Numbered from the stretch's first letter, positions 1 through 5,546 are shown. The stretch: 10,971 nucleotides of DNA from Planctomycetota bacterium (GCA_022614705.1 JAKEIB010000277.1:1-10971), one strand, 5' to 3'. Notes: a model not told the origin generated them from the letters alone. A program made the numbers and translations.

Positions 1-81
1 ACACGTCGAATAGGCGCCTACGCTCATGGCGCGCGCCTTGTCCCATGATATTATGTACTTGTCCAGGCCAATGTTGCAGAT
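1..81. other. Sequence beyond the CheB fragment, no gene recognised
   Basis: This stretch lies downstream of the truncated CheB-type fragment. None of the minus-strand frames continues the methylesterase domain: after the stop, the frames read as short unrelated peptides. A minus-strand ATG at 27-25 could start another gene running off the window, but there is too little sequence to support one. Confidence 0.4.
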
Positions 82-435
82 TTATTGCGATGGGCCATAG
101 ATCGAGTTAGGCTCGAGCAGCATGCCGTGCTCGACATGGTGCATAGCCATGCTGGTGTGCCGCCGGGACAGCAGCTCGCTCATCAGACTTTTGAATTCCG
201 GCGAGAGATGCTGGACGATGACAAAGGCCAGCCCGCTATCCTGTGGCATGTTGCCGAAGAATTCCTGGAGCGGCTGCAAACCCCCAGCCGAAGCCCCGAT
301 ACCCACCACGTAAGGTGTCTCGGTCTGCAACCCCGGGCGCGGCTCGTCCTGGCAGCCACCAGCCGCCTCGTTTCCTTCTCGGGCTTCCTGCGGTGCGCCA
401 CCCGTCGCCTGCCCCGTCGATTTTTTTCTAGCCAT
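82..435 (-). pseudogene. Truncated CheB-type protein-glutamate methylesterase fragment
   Basis: The 117-residue product matches only the first part of a CheB methylesterase domain, the enzyme that removes methyl groups from chemoreceptors, often found as the N-terminal half of CheB-CheR hybrid proteins. After a polar 40-residue leader it has VGIGASAGG with the nucleophile Ser49, then VIVQHLSPE with the catalytic His76, and the LEPNSIY strand near residue 108. It then ends in GPSQ and a stop, where the family normally continues (IPP...) for about 80 more residues carrying the catalytic Asp. The start is well supported: AAGGAG lies 7 nt upstream of the ATG. With the Asp and the rest of the fold missing, it should be inactive. 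It is divergent from the csrA-REC gene. An insertion or rearrangement near position 90-100 is the likely cause, but the other side is not visible. Confidence 0.75.
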
Positions 436-580
436 CCATAGTCTCCTTCATCCGGACGCGCGTGATCGACCAACGCGCGCGAAGTTGCACGGGTGAATCG
501 AGCCACATTTTCGTCCATTTATCCGCTAACTACAATGGCCTGGGACTAAGGGCAGTGTCGGAGTTTGGAGTTACCGTGGT

Positions 581-597
581 GCAGGCGTCCCGCCTGC
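581..597. repeat. Short palindrome, 7-bp stem
   Basis: GCAGGCG and CGCCTGC form a perfect 7-bp stem around a TCC loop, between the divergent CheB fragment and csrA-REC. From general familiarity with planctomycete intergenic DNA it resembles a dispersed palindromic repeat, but no second copy is visible in this window. Confidence 0.4.
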
Positions 598-768
598 CCA
601 GTGCAGGTGGCACGGCCGCAACATGATTACTAGGATTCTACAGGATCGTGAACGCTATCAATACATTCCAGTCCTTTCATTCTTCCCAATTTGCCGTTTT
701 GCCGAAACTGATCTTTGACGTGCAACGGCTTTCGGTTCTATTGCCGCACGATGCGCGAGTGTCTTAGC

Positions 769-795
769 GGGTTGCGTGCAGTTTGTTCGCAACCC
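769..795 (+). promoter_or_regulatory. Hairpin in the csrA-REC upstream region
   Basis: GGGTTGCG (769-776) pairs perfectly with CGCAACCC (788-795) across an 11-nt loop, about 115 nt before the csrA-REC start. If transcribed it would be an upstream structural element of the leader. No function can be assigned. Confidence 0.35.
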
Positions 796-840
796 GGCGG
801 CAAGAAGCCGCGAAATCTGGCGATGGACCGCCTCTTCCCG

Positions 841-870
841 AGCTGGCTCGCGCCGATGCGCGGGCCAGCT
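841..870 (+). promoter_or_regulatory. Strong hairpin just upstream of the csrA-REC ribosome binding site
   Basis: AGCTGGC (841-847) pairs with GCCAGCT (864-870), and the stem continues through a U-G pair and five further G-C pairs to a 4-nt CGAT loop (854-857). This makes a 13-bp stem. It ends 25 nt before the GGAGG Shine-Dalgarno at 896-900. Two GGA motifs follow in single-stranded positions, at 880-882 and inside the Shine-Dalgarno at 896-898. CsrA proteins bind GGA in RNA, often at two sites including the ribosome binding site, so autoregulation is a reasonable inference. The T-run needed for an intrinsic terminator is absent. Confidence 0.5.
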
Positions 871-908
871 CCCTCGCACGGATTCTCTTTCGCATGGAGG
901 TGGTAAAA

Positions 909-1571
909 ATGTTAGTTCTCTCACGGCGCACAGACAGAAGTGTCAAAATCGGGCCGGACGTTACGGTCACGGTCCTGTCCATTCGACGGCAACAGGTGAG
1001 GCTGGGCATCGAGGCCCCCAAGCACGTTCGCGTCTTGCGTGACGAGTTGGATGTGGAGCCGGCAGAAGAACCGCCGCAAGCAAAACCCGTTCAACAACCA
1101 CGCGCGGCCGCTATGAAGATCGTCATAGTCATTGAGGACGACCCACTGCACGCCAAACTCATTCGCAAGGCCCTTTGCCGGAACCAGGGAACGATGGTCA
1201 CTGTGGCGGAAACCGCAAAGCTTGCGCTGGACGCCCTCGGCGCTTTGGCTGGCGGCAGCGAAGATTTTGTGCAACCCGACCTGATTCTGCTCGACGTGGG
1301 GTTGCCAGACAGTTCCGGCTTAGACGTGCTGCGCGCCATCCGGTCGGACGACCGGCTGCGCGCCACGCCGGTGGTCATGTTAACTTGTTGCGAGGACGAT
1401 TCGGTTGTCAATCAGTGCGTCGCCGGTGGAGCGAATGCGTATGTTGTCAAATCACCTCGCTGGGACGAGTTTCGAGCCAGTGTCAACCGCATTGCAGAAT
1501 TCTGGACGAACGAGTATTTCATGCCGCAGCGCCCATGCAGGCCCTCGCGCGAACCATCGCAGCCCTTTTGA
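909..1571 (+). CDS. CsrA-response regulator receiver fusion protein
   Basis: This 220-residue protein joins two domains. Residues 1-47 are a complete CsrA RNA-binding domain: MLVLSRR start, VTVTVLSI strand, RLGIEAPKHVRVLRDEL, with Arg44 at the position of the RNA-contacting Arg44 of E. coli CsrA. A Pro/Glu/Gln-rich linker (about 48-68) leads to a full receiver domain (about 69-203) with the acidic pocket Glu76-Asp77-Asp78, phospho-acceptor Asp129 in LLDVGLPD, Thr159 and Lys181. The receiver resembles stand-alone Rcp1-like regulators, which lack an output domain; here CsrA could be the output. The ATG at 909 is chosen because GGAGG (896-900) stands 8 nt before it and CsrA proteins begin at exactly this MLVL. 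The frame is open further upstream, but that part looks non-coding. An internal in-frame ATG at 1113 has no ribosome binding site. The residue after Lys181 is Ser rather than the usual Pro. Phosphorylation-controlled mRNA binding is inference. Confidence 0.88.
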   Translation: MLVLSRRTDRSVKIGPDVTVTVLSIRRQQVRLGIEAPKHVRVLRDELDVEPAEEPPQAKPVQQPRAAAMKIVIVIEDDPLHAKLIRKALCRNQGTMVTVAETAKLALDALGALAGGSEDFVQPDLILLDVGLPDSSGLDVLRAIRSDDRLRATPVVMLTCCEDDSVVNQCVAGGANAYVVKSPRWDEFRASVNRIAEFWTNEYFMPQRPCRPSREPSQPF

Positions 1572-2158
1572 ATTCGCAGCGCGTCGGTGAGAACCGGTTA
1601 ACCACCGGAGCCAATATTATAGAACCGCATGTCTCCAATCCGTGGCGTTGCAAGAGGCCTTCGGTCAGCCGTTTCGGCGAGGTTAGCATGCCTGCGCTGT
1701 GCCCATCACTTTGCACTCATCCGCCCACGGTGAGGCTAATCATCCGCACGATCAAGCGCCAAACACAGCGACCCGTCATCTGATCGACAATCTCCCGGTT
1801 GATCGTTCGTGCCGCAGGCAGCAACGCAAAAAACCTTTCTTTCCGACAACTTGAGAATCATCTCCGTGCCGACATCGGGCGGCTGCAAGAAGGTACCGTT
1901 TGTGAGGGAGCCCCGTCGGTCACAATCACCCGCATGTGGGGGTGAAATGAATCAGCTCAGACGTTGCATCAAAGGTTGGTTTGCCGGCACTGGTCGGCGT
2001 AAGTCGTGTCGCTGGCAAATCTTCGGGCGCCGGCGTCTGTGAACTCATGACATCAATCAAAGTGCCGAGAAACGTCGAAATCGGAGCTTGTTGATCGAGC
2101 AAGTCCCGGTGCTGCCAAGGGAGGCCGATGGTGCATGATTGAACTCAAGAAACCGTGT
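1572..2158. other. Long region without a convincing gene
   Basis: No frame in this 587-bp stretch has a recognisable domain, a good ribosome binding site and sensible length together. It may hold decayed coding sequence: one plus-strand frame around 1850-1945 reads as a short protein-like stretch ending in a stop, but I recognise no family. No strong hairpin or repeat was found. Confidence 0.4.
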
Positions 2159-2390
2159 CTAGCCGGCGGAAGAACCGTTTTGCTCGTAGAGGTAGGTGTG
2201 AACCTGGTCTGCGACCTTCGCGAGAAGGGGCAAGTCCCGAGCGAGTAAAGCTTTGGGAACCTTTCCACGTCTCTCCGTCCTTGTAGAGGGCGGTGAACTG
2301 GACCTTGCGAGGAGCGTCAGCGCCATTATCGAAGACTGCGGCTTTGATGCGTCCGATGCGAACTTGATGGATGGGCCTGTTTTCGGCCAT
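2159..2390 (-). pseudogene. Small conserved planctomycete-type protein, frameshifted
   Basis: The reading frame begins MAENRPIHQVRIGRIKAAV and continues through TALYKDGETWKGSQSFTR, typical of a small protein family I recall from planctomycetes, whose function is unknown to me. Near 2240 the frame is lost: the expected end, RDLPLLAKVADQVHTYLYEQ, is found one base out of phase and stops at 2159-2161. The span of 232 nt is one more than a multiple of three, so a single extra base, probably within the ACTCGCTCGGG stretch (2236-2246 on the plus strand), explains it. Corrected, the protein is 76 residues, the family's usual size. The start at 2390 is supported by AAAGGAG 8 nt upstream; an earlier in-frame ATG at 2408 overlaps that site. 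It could be a true frameshift mutation or a sequencing error. Confidence 0.75.
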
Positions 2391-2493
2391 CGCGAAATCT
2401 CCTTTCATGCTTTGAAAATGGATTTTGGGAAATGAACAATGGAGCTAAGCGGCCAGGCTGAGGAGCGTTGCCGCCTTTTGGATAACAAAAGGG

Positions 2494-2564
2494 CCCAGAG
2501 AGGAGGACCATCCGCGACCGATCGTGCCCGGCAGTTCAGCTTGCGGTCGAGCTTTAGACGCTGG
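2494..2564. repeat. Dispersed repeat, form lacking the REP-like unit
   Basis: This segment aligns with 4478-4610 in two blocks: 2494-2533 with 4478-4517 (34 of 40 bases identical) and 2534-2564 with 4580-4610 (27 of 31 identical). The 62 bp at 4518-4579, which hold a palindromic REP-like unit, are absent here. It lies between the frameshifted small gene and a PEP-CTERM remnant. Confidence 0.6.
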
Positions 2565-2597
2565 GCAATGGGTATCAGGCATTTGGCCTCAAGGGGA

Positions 2598-2675
2598 ACA
2601 TGGGTCGCCTACTTTGACCGGTTGGTGATCCCCGAGCCGACGAGCGTCGCGCTCGGCCTGTTGGCCCTGGCCTGC
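2598..2675 (+). pseudogene. PEP-CTERM sorting-tail remnant, copy 1
   Basis: One plus-strand frame reads LVIPEPTSVALGLLALACAW, which has the Pro-Glu-Pro motif (2631-2639) followed by a hydrophobic stretch, as in PEP-CTERM exosortase-targeting tails of exported proteins. The Arg cluster that normally ends such a tail is missing, the frame runs on into the antisense of the DUF4058 gene, and no upstream secreted domain is present. A homologous copy lies at 3619-3693: over 54 nt the two share 47 bases, and four of the seven changed codons are synonymous, which suggests both descend from real coding sequence. This is a relic, not a functional gene. Confidence 0.5.
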
Positions 2676-2738
2676 GCCTGGGATCCTGCCGGCACGCGAT
2701 CACCCGCGGTGCGGCGGGTGCTCGGCGCCCGTGCCGCG

Positions 2739-3482
2739 CTACTGCAGCACGTTCCGCCAGCGCACGGGCACGGCCGCGAAGGCGGACTTATAAGTCACTT
2801 CGAGCGGGACCAGCACATGAGCGCCGGGTTGCAGGAAGAGAGGCATGTCCGGCAGTCGATTGCCGACGGCTACCGGCTGGACAAAGGCGCGGATCGCCAG
2901 GCTGCACTCGTAGGCGGCCAGAGTCAGCGGGCGTTCGGCCGGATGTTCGTACGGTTGGTCCGAGATTTCACCCCAAATGACGCCGTGGATGCCTTGCGGA
3001 TCGCGGGGCCCCGGCCGATGCAGGTCGAGCACGAGCAAATGGATGTCGTGATCAAACAATTCGGTCGCCTTTTTCACGAACGCATCTAGCGCATGGCGGC
3101 TCGCCTTGTTGCCGGGAGAGACAACTTCCGCAACCGCTACGATCCGGTCGTCTTCCGCCGTGCGCACGACGACCGAGTTTTGTTTGCGGCGGAAGAACTC
3201 CAAGTCTGTTTCCGCAGTCAGCGCGACCGGCGGCGGTGCCACTAACAGACCGCCGCCGTTTCCGGCGGTTGGATGCGATGCAATTCCCTCCGCCTGCGGC
3301 GAGTCGGAAGTCTGCAGCGTCAATACGTCGGCGCCGAAACCCGCAGCGTGCTGCTCCGTCAGCGCGTAGTATCCGGAGGGAAGAACCTTGTCGTTCAGCG
3401 CGCGCTTAATTTCGCGAATCCACTCTTGGTGGAAGTCGTGAAAGACGCCCGATCGGACGCGTGTCCAGTCGTGAATGGGCAT
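2739..3482 (-). CDS. DUF4058 family protein
   Basis: The 247-residue product starts MPIHDWTRV, the hallmark N-terminus of DUF4058 proteins, and has the family's normal length of about 250 residues. Other family-typical stretches are the N-terminal helix FHDFHQEWIREIKRALN (14-30), LPSGYYALTEQ (34-44), the central VAEVVSPGNKASRHALDAF (117-135) and HIHLLVLDLHRPG-like strand (about 147-158). The AEVVSPGNK stretch faintly resembles the core of Uma2-type nuclease-like folds, but that is only a weak inference; the function is unknown. The start at 3482 has AAGGA 7 nt upstream. The gene appears intact, although it sits between two decayed PEP-CTERM remnants in direct orientation to each other. No signal peptide or membrane segment is seen, so it is probably cytoplasmic. 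Confidence 0.85.
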   Translation of the reverse strand: MPIHDWTRVRSGVFHDFHQEWIREIKRALNDKVLPSGYYALTEQHAAGFGADVLTLQTSDSPQAEGIASHPTAGNGGGLLVAPPPVALTAETDLEFFRRKQNSVVVRTAEDDRIVAVAEVVSPGNKASRHALDAFVKKATELFDHDIHLLVLDLHRPGPRDPQGIHGVIWGEISDQPYEHPAERPLTLAAYECSLAIRAFVQPVAVGNRLPDMPLFLQPGAHVLVPLEVTYKSAFAAVPVRWRNVLQ

Positions 3483-3618
3483 GGCCGGATCCTTGCTTGA
3501 GCAACCCAGTTAACCATGATACCTAGTTTTTTCCCGGCCGACATCCCGGATCGGTGTTATGGTCCCACCTCTCGTCCCAGATCGCATCGAGCAACAGCCA
3601 ATTGACGATGATTGGTCC

Positions 3619-3747
3619 ACATGCGTCTACCTCGACCCGCTGGTGATCCCCGAGCCGAAGAGCGCCGCGCTGGGCCTCGTGGCCCTGGCGTGCCTGGCTG
3701 CCTCGCAGCGCCCGAATTGCCAGAGATCATGCGTTGTGCGCGCTTGA
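3619..3747 (+). pseudogene. PEP-CTERM sorting-tail remnant, copy 2
   Basis: The frame reads DPLVIPEPKSAALGLVALAC and then runs through about twenty more residues to a stop at 3745-3747. It has Pro-Glu-Pro (3649-3657) and a short hydrophobic stretch, but only scattered Arg residues instead of the final Arg cluster. It is homologous to the copy at 2598-2675 and lies just upstream of the divergent DUF4058 start. No secreted domain precedes it, so it is read as the leftover 3' end of an exported-protein gene. Confidence 0.5.
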
Positions 3748-3763
3748 ACGTCGACCGTATAAT
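3734..3763 (+). promoter_or_regulatory. Candidate sigma-70 promoter for the toxin-antitoxin pair
   Basis: A perfect -10 hexamer TATAAT lies at 3758-3763, about 72 nt before the antitoxin ATG. The only -35 at an acceptable distance is weak, TTGTGC at 3734-3739 with an 18-bp spacer. A better-looking TTGAAC at 3744-3749 is too close to pair with it. Confidence 0.4.
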
Positions 3764-3834
3764 TACGCTAGAATAGATTGGGAGTCAACGCGCTCACGCC
3801 CTCAATAGATTCCCGCGCCAATGGTGACCGAACT

Positions 3835-4083
3835 ATGAACACGTTTACCGCGGACACCACCTTGCAACAATCGCTGTCGGCGCTTTCGGGACTGACCGAA
3901 GTTCGCGACGCGCAGGGAACCGTGTTGGGCTATTTTTCGCCGGCCTCCCAAGAGTCTGCAGAAGCGTACGCCCAAGCGGCGGCCCATTTCGATCCGGATG
4001 AGATGAAGCGACGGAAACTGTCGAACGAAAAGGGAGGCACCACCAGCGAGGTATTGAGCCGCATCGCAGCTTTGGAAAAGTGA
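3835..4083 (+). CDS. Putative antitoxin of a type II toxin-antitoxin pair
   Basis: This 82-residue acidic protein begins MNTFTADTTLQQSLSALSGL and contains VRDAQGTVLGYFSPAS (about residues 22-37), a pattern seen in small antitoxin-like proteins that precede RelE/ParE-type toxins. A polar, charged C-terminal half follows (EMKRRKLSNEKGG, then a helix to LEK), the kind of flexible tail that binds the toxin. The assignment rests mainly on context: its TGA at 4081-4083 is one base before the ATG of a toxin-like gene. The frame is open upstream to an ATG at 3778, but that extension overlaps the leader region and looks non-coding; the ATG at 3835 gives the family-like start even though its ribosome binding site is weak. 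The protein is complete although its toxin partner is interrupted. Confidence 0.6.
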   Translation: MNTFTADTTLQQSLSALSGLTEVRDAQGTVLGYFSPASQESAEAYAQAAAHFDPDEMKRRKLSNEKGGTTSEVLSRIAALEK

Positions 4084-4216
4084 GATGCGATTTACCGTAA
4101 CGTGGCATCCGTCTGCGGAGCAAGAGTTGGCGGAAATCTGGCTCGAGGCGAGCGATCGCGAGAGAGTCGCACAAGCTGCTAACACAATCGATCAAGTTCT
4201 GGCGTTGGAGCCGCTT

Positions 4217-4337
4217 TGCCCAAAAAATCCTCGGTAGGTCCCTTCTGCCGGAGGGGACCTTAGCAATATCCGATATTCACAACGTGCAAAGGTCCCGCTC
4301 GGCAAGCGGGACCTACTTTTCGGGAAAAGCCCGTTGT
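4217..4337. mobile_element. 121-bp non-autonomous insertion with 8-bp flanking direct repeats
   Basis: The insert interrupts the toxin gene and is bordered by AGCCGCTT on both sides, as expected of a target-site duplication. It encodes no protein. Its core (4234-4316) has the inverted pair GTAGGTCCC / GGGACCTAC and two internal hairpins: GGTCCC...GGGACC at 4238-4259 and a perfect 10-bp stem at 4290-4314. The extreme ends are not obvious inverted repeats, so it may be a palindromic unit moved by an enzyme supplied in trans. The class is unknown. Confidence 0.65.
4290..4320 (+). terminator. Terminator-like hairpin inside the insertion
   Basis: AGGTCCCGCT (4290-4299) and AGCGGGACCT (4305-4314) form a perfect 10-bp stem with a 5-nt loop, followed by ACTTTT. 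This has the shape of an intrinsic terminator and could end the antitoxin transcript within the broken toxin gene. Confidence 0.5.
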
Positions 4338-4477
4338 AGCCGCTTACGCACGGTGAAGACTTTTACGGCGATCGAATTCTGGTCGCGCTCCCGCTGGCCG
4401 TGACAGACACGGTCAGTGAGCCGGATCGCTGGGTTCAGATTCTGCAAGTATGGCATCAGTAGGAAGTCGGACAGAGC

Positions 4478-4610
4478 CCCAGAGAAGGGGACCATTCGCG
4501 GCGGATGGTGCCCGGCACATTTTGCTCCGCGACCATCGCCGCGATGGTGGCGCGCCGCAGAATGAGCCAGTTGCCGGCGGTTCAGGTTGCAGTCGACCTT
4601 TCGACGCTGG
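4478..4610. repeat. Dispersed repeat carrying a REP-like unit
   Basis: The outer blocks 4478-4517 and 4580-4610 match 2494-2564. Between them lie 62 bp that include a diverged REP-like unit: GGCACATTTTGCTCCGC on the left and CCGCAGAATGAGCCAGTTGCC on the right resemble the arms of the copies at 4631 and 6329. A palindrome ACCATCGCCGCGATGGT (4532-4548) sits in the middle of this copy and is absent from the other two. Confidence 0.6.
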
Positions 4611-4630
4611 CTAACATTTGCCCCAGACAG

Positions 4631-4679
4631 GGGGACAGGCACATTTGCTCCGCAGACTCCGCAAAATGAGTCAGTCCCC
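4631..4679. repeat. REP-like palindromic unit, copy A
   Basis: GGGGAC at the left end and GTCCCC at the right are exact inverted ends. The inner arms CATTTGC and GCAAAATG also pair, allowing one base of slack, around TCCGCAGACTCC. It ends 8 bp after the stop of the minus-strand membrane protein gene, so it could serve as its transcript end. Close copies lie at 6329-6378 and, more diverged, at 4507-4575. Confidence 0.7.
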
Positions 4680-4687
4680 GGGCCCTG

Positions 4688-5281
4688 CTAGCCGCGTGGT
4701 CCGAAGCGGCCCCAACCGGGTAGCTGTGAGATGCCGCGCTGCTTGGCGCGGTCATCGAGGCGTTTGCGAAACTCGGTGAACTGAGCGCGCATCTTGGGCG
4801 ATGTGTGGTCGAGGCGGCGCTTGGCTCGTTCGTCGCGCTGGGCGTCGGTCATGCTGCCCCAGTTGCCTTGCCCGCGGCCGTCGCCTCGCCCGGCGCCCGG
4901 ATTGCCGCCGTTGTTCGGCTGCCGGCCCTCGCGTGGTAGCGACATGCGATCGATGATCTCATCCAATCGCTTCTGTTGATCGGCCGGCGACATCGCGAAG
5001 AAGTCGTTCAGCCGCTGTTCGGCGCGCTGCATCCAGCGGTCGCGATTGGTGTCGAAGAACGCCTCGCGCTGCTCGGGCGTCAGGGCATCCATCCGCTGGC
5101 GGAATTGGTCGCGAAACTGCGCTTGTTGGTCGTATGGCAAATCCCGATTGAAGGCCTGATCCGCCGTTTGCTGCAGCTCGGCGACGGCCGGGTCGGCGCC
5201 GCCGAAAAGGCCGAGTGCCCAGGCTGCGATCGCAAGCACTGCAATTATCGACACAGTGACTATCAGTTTGTGCTGCTTCAT
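4688..5281 (-). CDS. N-terminally anchored, Arg/Gln-rich helical protein of unknown function
   Basis: I do not recognise a named family. The 197-residue protein has a short positively charged start (MKQHK), one hydrophobic segment at about residues 6-26 that could be a membrane anchor or an uncleaved signal, and then a mostly polar, predicted helical exported part. Four similar helix starts recur: LTPEQREAFF (67-76), MSPADQQKRL (96-105), MTDAQRDERA (144-153) and TSPKMRAQFT (160-169). Each is a Ser/Thr cap followed by charged helix, and the last two are split from the first two by a Gly/Asn/Arg-rich linker (about 118-142). It ends in GWGRFGPRG. The look is loosely like periplasmic helical chaperone-type proteins, but that is only an impression. 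The start at 5281 has AAGGA 8 nt upstream. It follows the DUF1559 gene on the same strand after a 265-bp repeat-filled gap. Confidence 0.75.
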   Translation of the reverse strand: MKQHKLIVTVSIIAVLAIAAWALGLFGGADPAVAELQQTADQAFNRDLPYDQQAQFRDQFRQRMDALTPEQREAFFDTNRDRWMQRAEQRLNDFFAMSPADQQKRLDEIIDRMSLPREGRQPNNGGNPGAGRGDGRGQGNWGSMTDAQRDERAKRRLDHTSPKMRAQFTEFRKRLDDRAKQRGISQLPGWGRFGPRG

Positions 5282-5330
5282 GATTTGAGTCCTTCATCTG
5301 GATTTTGTTGCCGCACTGAAGCCCCCTCCC

Positions 5331-5396
5331 CTAACCCCTCCCCGCGGCGGGGGAGGGGAATCATTCGTCTAACCCATCCCCGCGGCGGGGGAGGGG
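5331..5396. repeat. Two GC-rich palindromic units with 38-bp spacing
   Basis: A 28-bp sequence starting CTAACCC and running into CCCCGCGGCGGGGGAGGGG occurs at 5331-5358 and again at 5369-5396 with one mismatch. Each copy can fold as a C-run paired with a G-run around the CGCGG centre. It lies upstream of the minus-strand membrane protein gene, in its possible leader. Confidence 0.7.
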
Positions 5397-5409
5397 GATT
5401 TGCTTAAAC

Positions 5410-5543
5410 CAGTTTCAAAACAGTGTTGTCATCCTGAGGGAGGCTCGGCGACCGAAGGATCTACACTCCCCACTGCGAGATTCTTCGCTACGCCGCGCTT
5501 CGCTCAGAATGACAGCACTCGCCGAAACAAGGTTTTGAAACTG
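5410..5543. repeat. 134-bp MITE-like inverted-repeat element
   Basis: The ends are perfect 12-bp inverted repeats, CAGTTTCAAAAC (5410-5421) and GTTTTGAAACTG (5532-5543). Nested inside is a second imperfect pair, TGTCATCCTGAG (5427-5438) against CTCAGAATGACA (5503-5514). The inner motif, with AAGGATCT and AGATTCTTCGCTACGCCGCG, resembles a dispersed repeat seen in several bacterial phyla. The element ends 3 bp from the stop of the DUF1559 gene and may act as its transcript end. It contains no gene. Confidence 0.7.
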
Positions 5544-5546
5544 CTT

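Larger units (their letters stand above)
4085..4462 (+). pseudogene. RelE/ParE-like toxin gene split by a 121-bp insertion
   Basis: The first 44 codons read MRFTVTWHPSAEQELAEIWL... to LALEPL, the N-terminal half of a RelE/ParE-superfamily toxin. The frame then enters foreign sequence and stops at 4235-4237; a second in-frame stop lies at 4337-4339. From 4346 the same phase resumes with THGEDFYGDRILVALPLAV and ends VQILQVWHQ at a stop (4460-4462), which is the family's C-terminal half. The 8-mer AGCCGCTT occurs at both junctions (4209-4216 and 4338-4345). Removing the insert plus one 8-mer (129 bp, 43 codons) rebuilds a continuous 82-residue protein reading LALEPLTHGEDFYG. As it stands only a 50-residue truncated product can be made. 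ParE poisons gyrase and RelE cleaves mRNA; which type this is cannot be told. Confidence 0.8.

Noticed and set aside
783..908. N-terminal extension of csrA-REC from the ATG at 783
   Set aside because: CsrA proteins begin at the MLVL encoded at 909, which has a strong ribosome binding site; the upstream frame overlaps hairpins and shows no domain.
1113..1571. A separate response regulator gene starting at the internal ATG at 1113
   Set aside because: The frame is continuous with CsrA, there is no ribosome binding site before 1113, and the linker has no stop. A fusion fits better, though an internal start cannot be fully excluded.
1175..1783. Long plus-strand open frame overlapping the receiver domain
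   Set aside because: It is an out-of-frame shadow of csrA-REC, very rich in Arg and Cys, with no domain.
1947..2042. 31-codon Arg-rich open frame
   Set aside because: No recognisable family, GC-rich DNA easily gives such frames, and nothing around it suggests an operon.
2439..3089. Plus-strand 216-codon frame
   Set aside because: Most of it is the antisense shadow of the DUF4058 gene; only the PEP-CTERM-like piece near 2622-2680 has independent support.
4313..4642. Minus-strand 109-codon frame
   Set aside because: It runs antisense through the toxin C-terminal half and repeat units, so it is not a credible gene.
5331..5396. CRISPR-like pair of repeats
   Set aside because: There are only two units with a 10-bp gap, the repeat is GC-palindromic, and no cas gene is near.
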